Of a stretch of 54,035 nt of DNA, positions 27,267-36,092 are shown piece after piece. Origin of the DNA: Bordetella parapertussis. Lineage in GTDB: Bacteria > Pseudomonadota > Gammaproteobacteria > Burkholderiales > Burkholderiaceae_C. The translations under genes were made by a program, and so were the position numbers. Position 1 is the first letter of the stretch, and each line of letters starts with the position of its first letter. The DNA lies in contig CAMCTC010000022.1 in the NCBI GenBank assembly GCA_945878355.1, forward strand, positions 1 through 54,035, in the 5' to 3' direction. The notes below the pieces were generated by a model that saw nothing but the letters and a program-made list of their open reading frames with translations, made no database searches and was not told where the DNA came from.

Positions 27267-28469
27267 GTGAACGATGCGCTTGGACAGCCTGTTTCTTGCA
27301 CATCGGCGGCAGCGATTGAAGCCTATGACCGGGCCATCGATCATCAGCTGCACGCCTGGACGGGTGGCTTGGAAGCGCTGGACCAAGCGCTGCTGATTGA
27401 CCCGAGTTTTGCGGTAGCCCACGCTGCGCGCGCGCTCGTGCTTCAGTCGCAAGGGCGTGGTCCTGAGGCGCGTGAGGCGGTGGCGATGTCGCAGGCATTG
27501 GGCGGCACGTTGAGCGATCGCGAGCACTCGCACATCGCGGTGATTGCCGATCTGCTCGCAGGCCGGTCGGCAGCAGCGATGCATGCCGTGACGGCCCACG
27601 CCGCCAACTGGCCTGGCGATGCGCTGGTGATGTCCACTGCGCTCGGCGCCTTCGGGCTGATCGCTTTCAGCGGCCGTGTCGACCACGACCTCGAGCGGCT
27701 GAACTTTGTTCGCCGCCTCACGCCGCATTACGCCGACGACAACCCCTGGATGCTGACCCACCGGGCTTGGGCCCACATCGAGGCCGGCATGGCCGATGTC
27801 GGTCTGCCGATGATCGAGCGCAGCCTGGTGTTGCGCAGCGCGAACGGCAATGCGGCGCACGTGATGATGCATGGCTGCTTCGAGCGTTCAGAGCCTGAGA
27901 AAGCGCTGGCTTTCGCCGAGTCCTGGGTCGGGCAATACCCCAACACGGCAATGCTGTTTGGTCACCTGCACTGGCACGCAGCGCTGTGTGAGATCGATCT
28001 GGGCCGCATCGACCAGGCGGTCGCGCGGATGATCGACATCATCGAGCCGCACCTGGCCCACACGCTGCCGCTGGTGGGTTTGACCGACACGACTGCTTTG
28101 CTGTGGCGGCTGCGCATGAAAGGCCGCAGTGATCAGTCGTGGATCAAGGCCGGCCAATTCGCAGCAGCTCGATTCCCGAACGGCGGCAATGTCTTTGTCG
28201 AACTGCATATGGCGATGCTGGCCGCCGGCACCCGAGACGCTGCGGCCCTGCAAGCCTGCAGCGTGCGGCTGCAACGCCTGGCCGATGCCGGCCAGGCGGG
28301 TGCGCCTGTTGCGCTGCGCTGGGCCGAAGGGCTGGGATGTTGGATGTCGGGCGACAACGCGGGGGCAGCCCGGCAGATCGCGAGTTGCCTGCCCGAGGCC
28401 GCTCGCTTGGGTGGCAGCCACGCCCAGCGGACCGTCATCGACGGGACGCTGGCCTCGCTGTCAGCCTGA
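27267..28469 (+). CDS. TTC38-like tetratricopeptide repeat protein
   Basis: A 400-residue soluble, helix-rich protein resembling the tetratricopeptide repeat protein 38 family. TPR-like helices are visible from residue ~25 (ALDQALLIDPSFAVAHAARA) and again in AWAHIEAGMADVGLPMIERSL and HWHAALCEIDLGRIDQAVARM; the family-typical HYADDNPWMLTH and HVMMHGCFE segments are present. No signal peptide. TTC38-type proteins have no firmly established function in bacteria. The start is GTG at 27267 with a weak AGGAT upstream. It stands alone between a divergent methyltransferase gene and a convergent membrane-protein gene. Confidence 0.78.
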   Translation: MNDALGQPVSCTSAAAIEAYDRAIDHQLHAWTGGLEALDQALLIDPSFAVAHAARALVLQSQGRGPEAREAVAMSQALGGTLSDREHSHIAVIADLLAGRSAAAMHAVTAHAANWPGDALVMSTALGAFGLIAFSGRVDHDLERLNFVRRLTPHYADDNPWMLTHRAWAHIEAGMADVGLPMIERSLVLRSANGNAAHVMMHGCFERSEPEKALAFAESWVGQYPNTAMLFGHLHWHAALCEIDLGRIDQAVARMIDIIEPHLAHTLPLVGLTDTTALLWRLRMKGRSDQSWIKAGQFAAARFPNGGNVFVELHMAMLAAGTRDAAALQACSVRLQRLADAGQAGAPVALRWAEGLGCWMSGDNAGAARQIASCLPEAARLGGSHAQRTVIDGTLASLSA

Positions 28470-28526
28470 TGCCTGCGGCCCTGTGCTGTCCTGGGCGGCC
28501 GCCGCGAAGCAGCCGCCTCGCGAGAC

Positions 28527-29111
28527 TCAAAGTCCGCCGTTTTGCTGCGCCACCATCATGTAGAGCATCGGTATCGACAGCATGGTGTTCAGTCGCGAGG
28601 TGATCATCGCTGTTCGCGCTGCTTTGGGCTTTGCATTGGCTTGGTCAACCGTCACGATGCCGAGTGCTATTTTCTGATTCGGCCAAATGATGAACCAGAC
28701 GTTGAATGCCATCACGAGTGCAATCCACATACCGATGCCGATGGCTACATAAGGCACTTGCAGACTCAATGCCTGTTTCAGATAGCCATTCATTGAAGCC
28801 ACCAGCAGCCCGGTGACGACCGTCGCCAGCGCGGCGTGGCGGAACCAGAACAAAGCGGTCGGCGCAATCACTTTGCTGACGGCTGGTTTTTGTTCATCCG
28901 GGATCTTGGGCATCGATGGAATCTGGACGAAATTGAAGTACCAGAGCAAGCCGACCCACATCACGCCGCACAGCACGTGGAGCCAGCGGATGAAGAATGC
29001 CGCCCATGCATGGTCGATCTTTGTCGGCTGATTGGCGAGCAGCACAATCAGCAGCAGCAGCACCACGCCTGCGACCACGGTGTACAGCAAAGATTGAAAT
29101 ATCTTGATCAT
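28527..29111 (-). CDS. PuuD-type (urate oxidase N-domain) membrane protein without cytochrome domain
   Basis: A 194-residue inner-membrane protein with four to five spans: an N-terminal span (FQSLLYTVVAGVVLLLLIVL), then WLHVLCGVMWVGLLWYFNFVQ, and ALVMAFNVWFIIWPNQKI followed by the Asn/Lys-rich loop. Histidines in the spans (RWLHVL, FWFRHAAL) are potential haem ligands, and the sequence matches the Urate_ox_N membrane domain of PuuD urate hydroxylase. The C-terminal cytochrome c of true PuuD is missing. No purine-catabolism genes are nearby, so urate oxidation should not be assumed. ATG at 29111 has GGAG at better spacing than the ATG at 29114. Its AT content is higher than that of its neighbours. 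Confidence 0.75.
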   Translation of the reverse strand: MIKIFQSLLYTVVAGVVLLLLIVLLANQPTKIDHAWAAFFIRWLHVLCGVMWVGLLWYFNFVQIPSMPKIPDEQKPAVSKVIAPTALFWFRHAALATVVTGLLVASMNGYLKQALSLQVPYVAIGIGMWIALVMAFNVWFIIWPNQKIALGIVTVDQANAKPKAARTAMITSRLNTMLSIPMLYMMVAQQNGGL

Positions 29112-29288
29112 CATCGCTCCAGTTCAATTGGAATGGAAAAGCTACGAACCCCTCCCGCAAGCGCCGAGTTCTTGTCAACTTCTTGGGCTTGCAAATTCGA
29201 CGTGAAAGCCATGCCGGCGCAATGGCAGACTGATTGCCCGCGCAAACATGGTTGAGCGCGATCATGCCTGCCAATGCGGCGATGTTTC

Positions 29289-29304
29289 GAGGGTAATAAC
29301 CCTC
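29289..29304. terminator. Hairpin downstream of the LLM oxidoreductase gene
   Basis: GAGGGT-AATA-ACCCTC is a perfect 6-bp stem with a 4-base loop, 34 bases beyond the stop (29338) of the minus-strand LLM gene. The minus-strand sequence after it is not T-rich. The rest of the 226-base gap up to the PuuD-like gene holds nothing else recognisable. Confidence 0.4.
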
Positions 29305-29337
29305 TGTGCTTGACCGATTGACGCGATAGCGCCCGAT

Positions 29338-30381
29338 TCAAGCCGAGACGCTGTGCCTATCCGTTTCAGCCTGGCTTTGTGCCGGACCTTTGAATTGGGC
29401 CAGCAACTCATACGACCTCAGTCTTGCGCTGTGGTCGTGCACGGCACAGGCGACGATCAACTCGTCTGCGCCGGTGCGCTCGATGATGGCATCGAGTTGG
29501 CGTCTTGCGGTGGTCGGCGACCCGACCGCGGTGGCTGCGAGCATGCGCTGCACGCCCGCTTTCTCGCGCGGGCTCCAGAGAGTCTCCATCAACTGCGGAT
29601 CGATAGGGCGCGGCAGCGGACCACGCACGCCGCGCTGCATGCCCAGGAATCGCAGCTGCAGTGAGGTGAAGATCGCTGCGGCTTCGGCATCGGTGTCGGC
29701 GACGATCACGTTGACGCCGACCATCGCGTGCGGCTTGGGCCAGTCAGCCGAAGGCCGGTAGGTCGAGCGATAGACCTCCAGCGCCTGCAGCAGCATCTCG
29801 GGTGCAAAGTGCGACGCAAAGGCAAACGGCATGCCCAGATAGGCCGCCAGTTGCGCGCTGTACAGGCTTGAGCCCAGCAGCCAGATCGGCACATGGGTGC
29901 CCATGCCGGGAATGGCCCGCACCGCTTGGCCGGGCTGGGCTTCGCCCAGGTAGGCCTGCAACTCGAGCACGTCCTGCGGAAAGCTGTCGTCGTTGGTCGC
30001 CAGGTGTTGGCGCAGCGCCCGTGCGGTCAGGCCGTCGGTGCCCGGCGCCCGGCCCAGTCCCAGGTCTATGCGGCCCGGGTAGAGCGTGGCGAGCGTGCCG
30101 AATTGCTCTGCGATCACCAGCGGCGCATGGTTGGGCAGCATCACCCCGCCCGAGCCGACGCGTATGGTCTGGGTGCCGCCTGCCACATGGCCGATCAGCA
30201 CCGCAGTCGCCGAGCAGGCCACGCCGTCCATGTTGTGGTGCTCGGCCAGCCAGTAGCGGCGGTAGCCCCAGGATTCAGCGTGGCGGGCCAGATCGAGGGT
30301 GTTGCGCAGCGAGCTGGCGGCGTCGCTGCCTTCCACGATGGGGGCGAGGTCGAGAACGGACAGTGGGGTCATGGTTGACAT
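29338..30381 (-). CDS. LLM-class flavin-dependent oxidoreductase
   Basis: A 347-residue luciferase-like monooxygenase-fold protein close to E. coli Yhb[13 protein letters not shown] at the start, [21 protein letters not shown] near residue 50, and [22 protein letters not shown] around 105. These proteins bind FMN or F420 as TIM barrels; the substrate is unknown and many members are single-component oxidoreductases. The start is uncertain between ATG at 30381 and ATG at 30372; upstream in-frame sequence to 30492 does not look like protein. It is divergent from a small lipoprotein gene. Confidence 0.85.
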   Translation of the reverse strand: MSTMTPLSVLDLAPIVEGSDAASSLRNTLDLARHAESWGYRRYWLAEHHNMDGVACSATAVLIGHVAGGTQTIRVGSGGVMLPNHAPLVIAEQFGTLATLYPGRIDLGLGRAPGTDGLTARALRQHLATNDDSFPQDVLELQAYLGEAQPGQAVRAIPGMGTHVPIWLLGSSLYSAQLAAYLGMPFAFASHFAPEMLLQALEVYRSTYRPSADWPKPHAMVGVNVIVADTDAEAAAIFTSLQLRFLGMQRGVRGPLPRPIDPQLMETLWSPREKAGVQRMLAATAVGSPTTARRQLDAIIERTGADELIVACAVHDHSARLRSYELLAQFKGPAQSQAETDRHSVSA

Positions 30382-30534
30382 CATGCTACGTCTGGCGCCG
30401 GCTTGCAGGCGACGGGTCATGTCGGGCCTGGGATCGGCAATCCTCGAGGCGCCATGCGCTGACGCCGGTCGAGGCTCGTCTGGCTGGTGCAAGATCGGCT
30501 TGCCCGCACAAATCCGCCACGAACAGAGTCCGTC

Positions 30535-31020
30535 ATGTCACTACTTTCGATCGCGTCTGCCCTTTCGATCGTGTCTGCCAGCTTCAGCGCCTCCCTCAGC
30601 AGGACGCAGGGCTGCGCCGTCGCGCCCGCAGGCCGTTTGCTGCTGGTGATCGCGCTGGCGCTGCCTGGTTTGGGCGCCTGCCAAGCCCAGCACAGCCCTG
30701 CGGCAACCGTCAGTGAAACCGCCGAGGACGACTTGCTGGCGCGCATCCGCAGCGCGATCGGTGACGCCAGTTGCACCAGCGATGCGCAGTGCCGCACGCT
30801 GGCCATCGGCGAGAAAGCCTGCGGCGGCCCACAGTCTTGGTTGGCCTGGTCCGCTGTCAGCACCGCGTCGGCGCCGCTGCAGGCCTGGGCCAGCGAGCTG
30901 GCAGCGCTGGCGCGGCGTCGCAACCAAGTCAGCGGCAGGGTCAGCAACTGCCAGTACAACGCCGACCCCGGGGCGGTCTGTGAAGCCAGACGCTGCGTTC
31001 TTAGAGGCTCGGCGCCTTGA
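30535..31020 (+). CDS. Cys-rich putative lipoprotein of unknown function
   Basis: A 161-residue protein. A hydrophobic segment [16 protein letters not shown] ends in a lipobox LGAC, giving a predicted lipid-anchored mature protein with six or so cysteines ([31 protein letters not shown]), likely disulfide-bonded in the periplasm. The stretch before the signal is unusually long (about 33 residues), and its first residues are built from an 18-bp tandem duplication ([12 protein letters not shown], 30544-30579), so the true start may be a later GTG. The family is not recognised; similar Cys-spaced CTSDAQCR ... KACGGP proteins exist as conserved hypotheticals. It is convergent with thrH. Confidence 0.6.
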   Translation: MSLLSIASALSIVSASFSASLSRTQGCAVAPAGRLLLVIALALPGLGACQAQHSPAATVSETAEDDLLARIRSAIGDASCTSDAQCRTLAIGEKACGGPQSWLAWSAVSTASAPLQAWASELAALARRRNQVSGRVSNCQYNADPGAVCEARRCVLRGSAP

Positions 31021-31059
31021 GGCCGGCGAGCGCTTCAGGTTCGGGTTGGCGGGACCAGC

Positions 31060-31677
31060 TCAGCCCTGGCGCAGCCGCGCAGCCGCGCCGTCGATGCTGG
31101 CTTTCAGCTCGGGGTAGCTGCGGTTGACAGGGTACTGCGGAAACTGCGCGACGATCGCCTCGGGCGGGTGGATGAAGAAGCCCGCGTCGGCGGCGCCCAG
31201 CATGCCGGTGTCGTTGTACGAGTCACCGGCAGCGATGACCTGGTAGTTCAGACTTTTGAGCGCGTTGACCGCATGGCGCTTCTGGTCAGGCTGGCGCAGT
31301 CGGTAATCTCGGACGAAGCCCGCTTCGTCGATCACCAGCTTGTGGCAGAACAGCGTCGGCCGGCCGAGCTGGACCATCATCGGGTCGGCGAATTCGTAGA
31401 AGGTGTCCGACAGGATGATGACTTGGTAGCGGCTGCGCAGTTCATCGAGAAAATCCTTGGCGCCTGCCATCGGTGCCATGCTGCGGATCACCTGCTGGAT
31501 GTCGGCCAGCTTCAGGCCGTGCTGCTCGAGCAGCGCAATCCGGTAGCGCATCAGCTTGTCGTAGTCAGGCTCGTCGCGGGTGGTGCGGCTGAATTCGGCG
31601 ATCGCCGTTCGCTTGGAGAATTCGATCCAGATCTCTGGGATCAGCACGCCTTCGAGGTCGAGGCAGACGATTTGCAT
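31060..31677 (-). CDS. thrH: Phosphoserine phosphatase / homoserine phosphotransferase ThrH
   Basis: A 205-residue HAD-superfamily enzyme. The nucleophile motif is DLEGVL at residues 7-12 with the family opening MQIVCLDLEGVLIPEIW, motif II is ILSDTFYEF, motif III Lys lies around QKRHAV, and motif IV is AAGDSYNDTGML. ThrH dephosphorylates phosphoserine and can transfer the phosphate to homoserine, linking serine and threonine synthesis. Sequence and length match the Pseudomonas protein type. It lies 85 bases after the aldehyde dehydrogenase gene on the same strand, but a strong hairpin separates them, so it is probably its own unit. Confidence 0.93.
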   Translation of the reverse strand: MQIVCLDLEGVLIPEIWIEFSKRTAIAEFSRTTRDEPDYDKLMRYRIALLEQHGLKLADIQQVIRSMAPMAGAKDFLDELRSRYQVIILSDTFYEFADPMMVQLGRPTLFCHKLVIDEAGFVRDYRLRQPDQKRHAVNALKSLNYQVIAAGDSYNDTGMLGAADAGFFIHPPEAIVAQFPQYPVNRSYPELKASIDGAAARLRQG

Positions 31678-31713
31678 TGGGGTTTCCTGGTGGGCTGGGG
31701 CGCGTCAGAGGGC

Positions 31714-31742
31714 TGAGCCAGTCCGGCATTCGGACTGGCTCA
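31714..31742. terminator. Strong 12-bp hairpin between the ALDH and thrH genes
   Basis: TGAGCCAGTCCG (31714-31725) and CGGACTGGCTCA (31731-31742) form a perfect 12-bp stem with a 5-base loop, 20 bases beyond the aldehyde dehydrogenase stop. This is the longest perfect short-loop inverted repeat I found in the window. No T-run follows on the minus strand, so it may terminate inefficiently or stabilise the 3' end. Confidence 0.65.
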
Positions 31743-31762
31743 TGGCCTGCGCGGGTTGTTGC

Positions 31763-33199
31763 TCAGGCGGCTGGTTTGGGCGCGTAGCCCAGCATCGCCT
31801 TGACTTCCAGGAACTCGGCAAACGCGTGCTCGCCCCATTCGCGGCCGTTGCCCGACTGCTTGAAGCCGCCAAACGGCGCCATCAGGTCAGGACCGGCGCT
31901 GTTGAGGTTGACCTGGCCGGCCCGCAACCGCGACGCCACCTTGCGTGCTGCGTCCAGATCGGTGCCCGAGACATAGGCCGCCAGGCCGTAAGGCGTGTCG
32001 TTGGCGATCGCCACCGCTTCGTCCACCGTGTCGTAGCCCAGCACCACCAGCACCGGGCCGAAGATTTCCTCGCGTGCCACCGTCATCTGGTTGTTGACAT
32101 GGCCCAGCACCGTGGGTTTGACGTAGTAACCGGTCTCCAACCCTGCAGGCTTGCCCGGGCCGCCGGCCACCAGCGTGGCGCCTTCGGCCAGGCCAGCCTG
32201 GATCAAGCTCTGGATCTTGCCCCATTGGGTGGCCGAGATCACCGGCCCGAGCGCAGCGCCGCTGTCGGGCGCGCCGACGGTGGTGGCCTCGGCCGCAGCC
32301 TTGGCGATGGCCAGCGCTTCTTCCATGCGGTCATTGGGCACCAGCATGCGGGTCGGTGCGTTGCACGACTGGCCCGAGTTGCCCATCACGCCGCGAACGC
32401 CGTTGGTGACGGCGCGCTTGAGGTCGGCGTCGGGCAGCACGATGTTGGGCGACTTGCCACCGAGCTCCTGGTGCACGCGCTTGACGGTCGGCGCGGCGTT
32501 GCGAGCAACCTCGATGCCGGCCCGGGTCGAGCCGGTGAACGACACCATGTCGACTTCCGGGTGGCTGGAGATCGCGGCACCCACGGTCGGGCCGTCGCCG
32601 TTGACCAGGTTGAACACGCCTGCGGGCACACCGGCGGCGTGCAGGATCTCGGTCCAGATCTGGGCCGAGAACGGCGCGATCTCCGAGGGCTTGAGCACCA
32701 TCGTGCAACCCGCTGCGAGCGCGGGTGCCACTTTGCAGGCGATCTGGTTGACGGGCCAGTTCCAGGGTGTGATCAGGCCGCAGACGCCGATCGGCTCCTT
32801 GGACATCATCGTGCTGCCGCGCAGGGTCTGGAATTCATAGTGGCGCAGCACGTCGAGCGCGGTCTGCAGATGGCCCATGCCCATCGCGGCCTGCGCTTTT
32901 TGCGCCAGCACGACGGGCGCGCCCATCTCCTCGGTGATCGCTGCGGCCATGTCGTTGTAGCGCAGCTTGTACTCGGCGATGATGCGCTCGAGCAGCGCTG
33001 CGCGCTCTTCGACGCTGGTCTGCGAATAGCTGGCGAAGGCCGCGCGAGCCGCCCTCACGGCCAGGTCGACATCGGCAGCCGAGCCCAGCGAGATGTGGCC
33101 CGCAGCGGCTTCGGTGGCCGGGTTGATGACGGCCAGGGTCTTGGGCGTGACCGGGTCGACCCAGGCACCGTTGATGTAGAACTTCAGATATTCACGCAT
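31763..33199 (-). CDS. NAD(P)-dependent aldehyde dehydrogenase
   Basis: A 478-residue member of the ALDH superfamily that oxidises an aldehyde to the acid. Catalytic Cys279 lies in NSGQSCNAPTRM and general-base Glu245 in QELGGKSPN; the 34-residue spacing is the canonical one. ITPWNWPVNQI and the FTGSTRAG nucleotide-binding segment are present. The substrate is not evident; the sequence is of the broad-specificity type. ATG at 33199 begins MREYLKFYINGAWV, the usual family start. It lies 102 bases downstream of the HtrA-like gene on the same strand. Confidence 0.93.
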   Translation of the reverse strand: MREYLKFYINGAWVDPVTPKTLAVINPATEAAAGHISLGSAADVDLAVRAARAAFASYSQTSVEERAALLERIIAEYKLRYNDMAAAITEEMGAPVVLAQKAQAAMGMGHLQTALDVLRHYEFQTLRGSTMMSKEPIGVCGLITPWNWPVNQIACKVAPALAAGCTMVLKPSEIAPFSAQIWTEILHAAGVPAGVFNLVNGDGPTVGAAISSHPEVDMVSFTGSTRAGIEVARNAAPTVKRVHQELGGKSPNIVLPDADLKRAVTNGVRGVMGNSGQSCNAPTRMLVPNDRMEEALAIAKAAAEATTVGAPDSGAALGPVISATQWGKIQSLIQAGLAEGATLVAGGPGKPAGLETGYYVKPTVLGHVNNQMTVAREEIFGPVLVVLGYDTVDEAVAIANDTPYGLAAYVSGTDLDAARKVASRLRAGQVNLNSAGPDLMAPFGGFKQSGNGREWGEHAFAEFLEVKAMLGYAPKPAA

Positions 33200-33301
33200 G
33201 GCTTGAGCTTCCAGGAAAGGGTTGTCGGTTGTGATGCCGGTCTCAGGGCAGGCCATTCTAGGCAGCGCGTGCAGGCCGCACTGCCGTGGTGTCTTGCCGG
33301 T

Positions 33302-34393
33302 CTATTCGCTGGCCAGCAGCACGGCTTGCTTGCGCACGCGCCCGGCACGCGACAGCGTCAGCGTGACGTTGTCGCCGGGCTGGCGTTTTTCCAGCAAGGT
33401 CAGCAGGTCGTCGAGGCTGGCGATGGCCTCGTCGTTGACCGCGGTGATCACGTCGCCAGCGACGATGCTGCCGTCGCGGGCTCGGGTGAAGGCCTGCAGG
33501 CCGGCGCGCGCCGCCGGTCCGCCCGGGTTGACCTGGATCAGCGCGACCCCCTCGGGCAGGCGCAGCGTGCGCCGCAAGCCCTCGTTGGCGGCCGCGATGC
33601 CCAGCGCCGGGCGGGTGATGCGGCCGTCGCGAATCAGCCTTGGCACGATGCGGTTGACCTCGTCGACCGGAATGGCAAAGCCTATGCCTGCGCTCGCGCC
33701 CGAAGGGCTGAAGATCGCGGTGTTGACGCCGATCAGCCGGCCGGCAGAGTCGAGCAGCGGGCCGCCCGAGTTGCCGGGGTTGATCGCCGCGTCGGTCTGG
33801 ATCACGCCGCGGATCGTTCGCTGGTTGGCGGAGTCGATCTCGCGGTTGAGCGCACTGACGATGCCGATGGTCAGCGTCTGGTCCAGGCCGAAGGGGTTGC
33901 CGATCGCGTAGACCTTCTGCCCGACCTGCAGGTCGCGGCTCAGGCCGATCGCAATCGCTGGCAGCTTGTCGCGCGGCGCGTTGATCTTGAGCACCGCCAG
34001 ATCGCGGTCGGCGAACGCGCCCACCAGCGTCGCCGGCCAACTGCTCTGGTCAGCCAGCGTGACCCTGGCGCCGCTGCCTTCCTGGATCACATGGAAATTG
34101 GTCACGATGTGGCCCGCGTTGTCCCAGACAAAACCGCTGCCTGTGCCGCTGGGCACCTGCTGCAAGCTGCGGTTGAAGAAATCGCGTTCGGTTGCCAAGG
34201 TCGTGATGTGCACCACGGAGGGCGACAAGCGCTTGAAGACCTCGATGTTGGCCAACTCGTCTGCTGCCAGCGCGCCGCGCGGGGTGATCGCACGCGGCGC
34301 GGCATCGCCGCGCTGGGCCCAGGTGCTGGTGCAGGCCAGGCCCAGCAGCAAGGCCAGCGCGGGCAGGGTGATGGGGCAGGGTCGCAAGTCCAT
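33302..34393 (-). CDS. HtrA/DegP-like S1C serine protease with one PDZ domain
   Basis: A periplasmic quality-control protease of 363 residues. It starts with a Sec signal peptide (hydrophobic LPALALLLGLACTSTWAQ). The catalytic triad is His101 (TNFHVIQ), Asp131 (DRDLAVLK) and Ser209 (NPGNSGGP). A single C-terminal PDZ domain follows (PEGVALIQVNPGGPAARAG and GDVITAVNDEAI), like DegS or short HtrA proteins, but there is no membrane anchor besides the signal. ATG at 34393 is chosen; an upstream in-frame ATG at 34423 only lengthens the leader. It is divergent from the thioesterase gene. Confidence 0.9.
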   Translation of the reverse strand: MDLRPCPITLPALALLLGLACTSTWAQRGDAAPRAITPRGALAADELANIEVFKRLSPSVVHITTLATERDFFNRSLQQVPSGTGSGFVWDNAGHIVTNFHVIQEGSGARVTLADQSSWPATLVGAFADRDLAVLKINAPRDKLPAIAIGLSRDLQVGQKVYAIGNPFGLDQTLTIGIVSALNREIDSANQRTIRGVIQTDAAINPGNSGGPLLDSAGRLIGVNTAIFSPSGASAGIGFAIPVDEVNRIVPRLIRDGRITRPALGIAAANEGLRRTLRLPEGVALIQVNPGGPAARAGLQAFTRARDGSIVAGDVITAVNDEAIASLDDLLTLLEKRQPGDNVTLTLSRAGRVRKQAVLLASE

Positions 34394-34455
34394 GGCGGTG
34401 GGTTGGCGGGCTGATTCGGTCAAGGTCGACCCGGACCTCGATGATAGGCACGCTT

Positions 34456-34953
34456 ATGCTTGCCCCCATGATCTCCTCCCCGCCAACGCGTCGCAGTGCC
34501 GAAGAACAAGCCCGGCTCCACGCCGAGTTGATCGACTTGATCGAGCACCGCATGGTCTTCAACCGCTTGCTGGGACTGAAAGTGCAGTCGATCACGCCGC
34601 AGATGGTGCTGCGCTTCGAGATGCGGCCCGAACTGGTCGGTCATTTCCACTACGGCCGACTTCACGGTGGGGTGATCTCGTCGGTGCTCGACTCACTGGG
34701 CGGCTGCATATTGCTCGCGGCGCTGGGTGAGAAACATGCCCACGAGAGCGCTGACCAGGTGATTCAACGCTTTCTGAGGATAGGCACCATCGACCTGCGG
34801 GTCGATTTTTTGCGCCAAGGGCTGGGCCAGCACTTCATCGCCAGCGCCGAGATCACCCGGCTCGGCGGCCGTGTGGGTTCGACCCAGATGCGGCTGCACA
34901 ACGACGAGGGCGTGTTGATCGCGACAGCTTCCGGCGCCTATATCGTGAGCTGA
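34456..34953 (+). CDS. Hotdog-fold thioesterase family protein
   Basis: A 165-residue protein with a hotdog-fold core: FNRLLGLKVQSI, then HFHYGRLHGGVISSVLDSLGG, with the His-Gly-Gly and Asp positions typical of acyl-CoA thioesterases, and a C-terminal DLRVDFLRQGLG and GSTQMRLHNDEGVLIATASGAY strand pair. It resembles the YiiD C-terminal thioesterase domain. The substrate is unknown. ATG at 34456 or 34468 may be used. Its 3' end overlaps the convergent unknown gene by 16 bases. Confidence 0.8.
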   Translation: MLAPMISSPPTRRSAEEQARLHAELIDLIEHRMVFNRLLGLKVQSITPQMVLRFEMRPELVGHFHYGRLHGGVISSVLDSLGGCILLAALGEKHAHESADQVIQRFLRIGTIDLRVDFLRQGLGQHFIASAEITRLGGRVGSTQMRLHNDEGVLIATASGAYIVS

Positions 34954-36092
34954 CGCGCAGGCGCAGCGGCTGTGCTGGCCACGGGGCGTCCGGTCCGGCT
35001 TGCGCCTGTTGTCGGGTGCGCCGCCGCGAAGCCGCCGCTGGCCTCCAGCGCCCAGCCTTCTGTGGCGCTGTCACTGCTGACCCAGCGACTGCCGCCCACC
35101 ACCAGATCGCGCTGGCTGGCGCGCTGCAGCAGGCGCTCGCAGTCGGCAGCGTTCAGCAAGCCCGCCAGGTGCTGCCAGCGTCGGTTGACCAGCACGTCGG
35201 CCCAGCTGTCCTCCATCGCCCGGCGCATCTCGGCTAGGCTGGCGTTCTGGCCCGCCGACAAACGCCTGGCCAGCAAGGTGTGCATGAATATCTGGAATGC
35301 TTGCCTCGCGGCGCTGCTGGGCATTAGCGCGGCCAGACCGAGCAGCCTGCGCGCATAGCCCGCCTGCGTGAACTGCAGCGTCAGCATGACCTGCAGCGCC
35401 TGCACCGGGTTGATCACCCGCACCCGGTTCGGTGGCAGCACGCGAAGCGGCAGCGCGGCAGCCTGGGCATGGTGCAGCGGTGTGGCAAAACTCGTCAACA
35501 CCGCCAGCCGGGTCCAGTCGTCGGCCGTCAGGCCATCGCCGGGCTGACCGTCGGCGGTGCTTCGTGCCCGATTCATCGACTGCTGCCAATCGGCAGCGCC
35601 GCGCGCTGCGACCACCTGCTCGCTCATCACCGCCAGGTTGCCCGCGGCGTAGGCGGCGGCCTGGTTCAGGCGGGTCACGCTGGCGGCTGGGTCGCCGCTC
35701 AATGCTTGGCGAGTCACAGGGCACTCTTGGGCATCGATGCGGGTCAGAAAATGCGGGTTGACTTGCACGCCCTCGAACAACTGGCCGTGCTGCCAGGCCT
35801 GCAGGCGCAGCGCCAGCCACTGCTGAACGGCCGCGGTGGCGGCCAGCGTGCGGGTACCGAAGGTGGCGCGGCCCGCGTCCCAGCCCTGGCGCACCGGGTT
35901 GTGGTCGTGCAGATGGCGCAGCGGTGGTGTGATCCGATGGTGGGCATGGTCCCAGCCGATCTCGAAACCGGTCGGGTCCTGGGTCGCGGCGGCGCTGCGC
36001 GCTTGGGTGGTCCAGGACCTGTGGTTGGTGCGCACAGCGGCCTGTTGGCTCGCATCGATTGCGGGGCTGAACTCAAAAGCGGCTTGGGCCAT
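34938..36092 (-). CDS. Conserved-looking protein of unknown function (384 aa)
   Basis: I do not recognise this family. The 384-residue protein has no signal peptide or membrane span and is rich in Ala, Gln, Trp and Arg. A middle segment (about residues 115-160) reads PHFLTRIDAQECPVTRQAL, then RLNQAAAYAAGNLAVMS, which is reminiscent of the CPxT / GNLxxMS pattern seen around HNH-type or zinc-binding modules, but the key His residues are not evident. The remainder is helical. ATG at 36092 has GGAG seven bases upstream; ATG at 36104 and 36134 are alternatives. Codon bias and an intact frame of over 1.1 kb support a real gene. It converges on the thioesterase gene with a 16-base overlap and is divergent from the TauD gene. 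Confidence 0.7.
   Translation of the reverse strand: MAQAAFEFSPAIDASQQAAVRTNHRSWTTQARSAAATQDPTGFEIGWDHAHHRITPPLRHLHDHNPVRQGWDAGRATFGTRTLAATAAVQQWLALRLQAWQHGQLFEGVQVNPHFLTRIDAQECPVTRQALSGDPAASVTRLNQAAAYAAGNLAVMSEQVVAARGAADWQQSMNRARSTADGQPGDGLTADDWTRLAVLTSFATPLHHAQAAALPLRVLPPNRVRVINPVQALQVMLTLQFTQAGYARRLLGLAALMPSSAARQAFQIFMHTLLARRLSAGQNASLAEMRRAMEDSWADVLVNRRWQHLAGLLNAADCERLLQRASQRDLVVGGSRWVSSDSATEGWALEASGGFAAAHPTTGASRTGRPVASTAAAPARQLTI

Noticed and set aside
31580..34414. A 944-codon open frame on the plus strand across thrH, ALDH and HtrA.
   Set aside because: It crosses three well-defined minus-strand genes with correct catalytic residues and is compositionally typical of a shadow frame.
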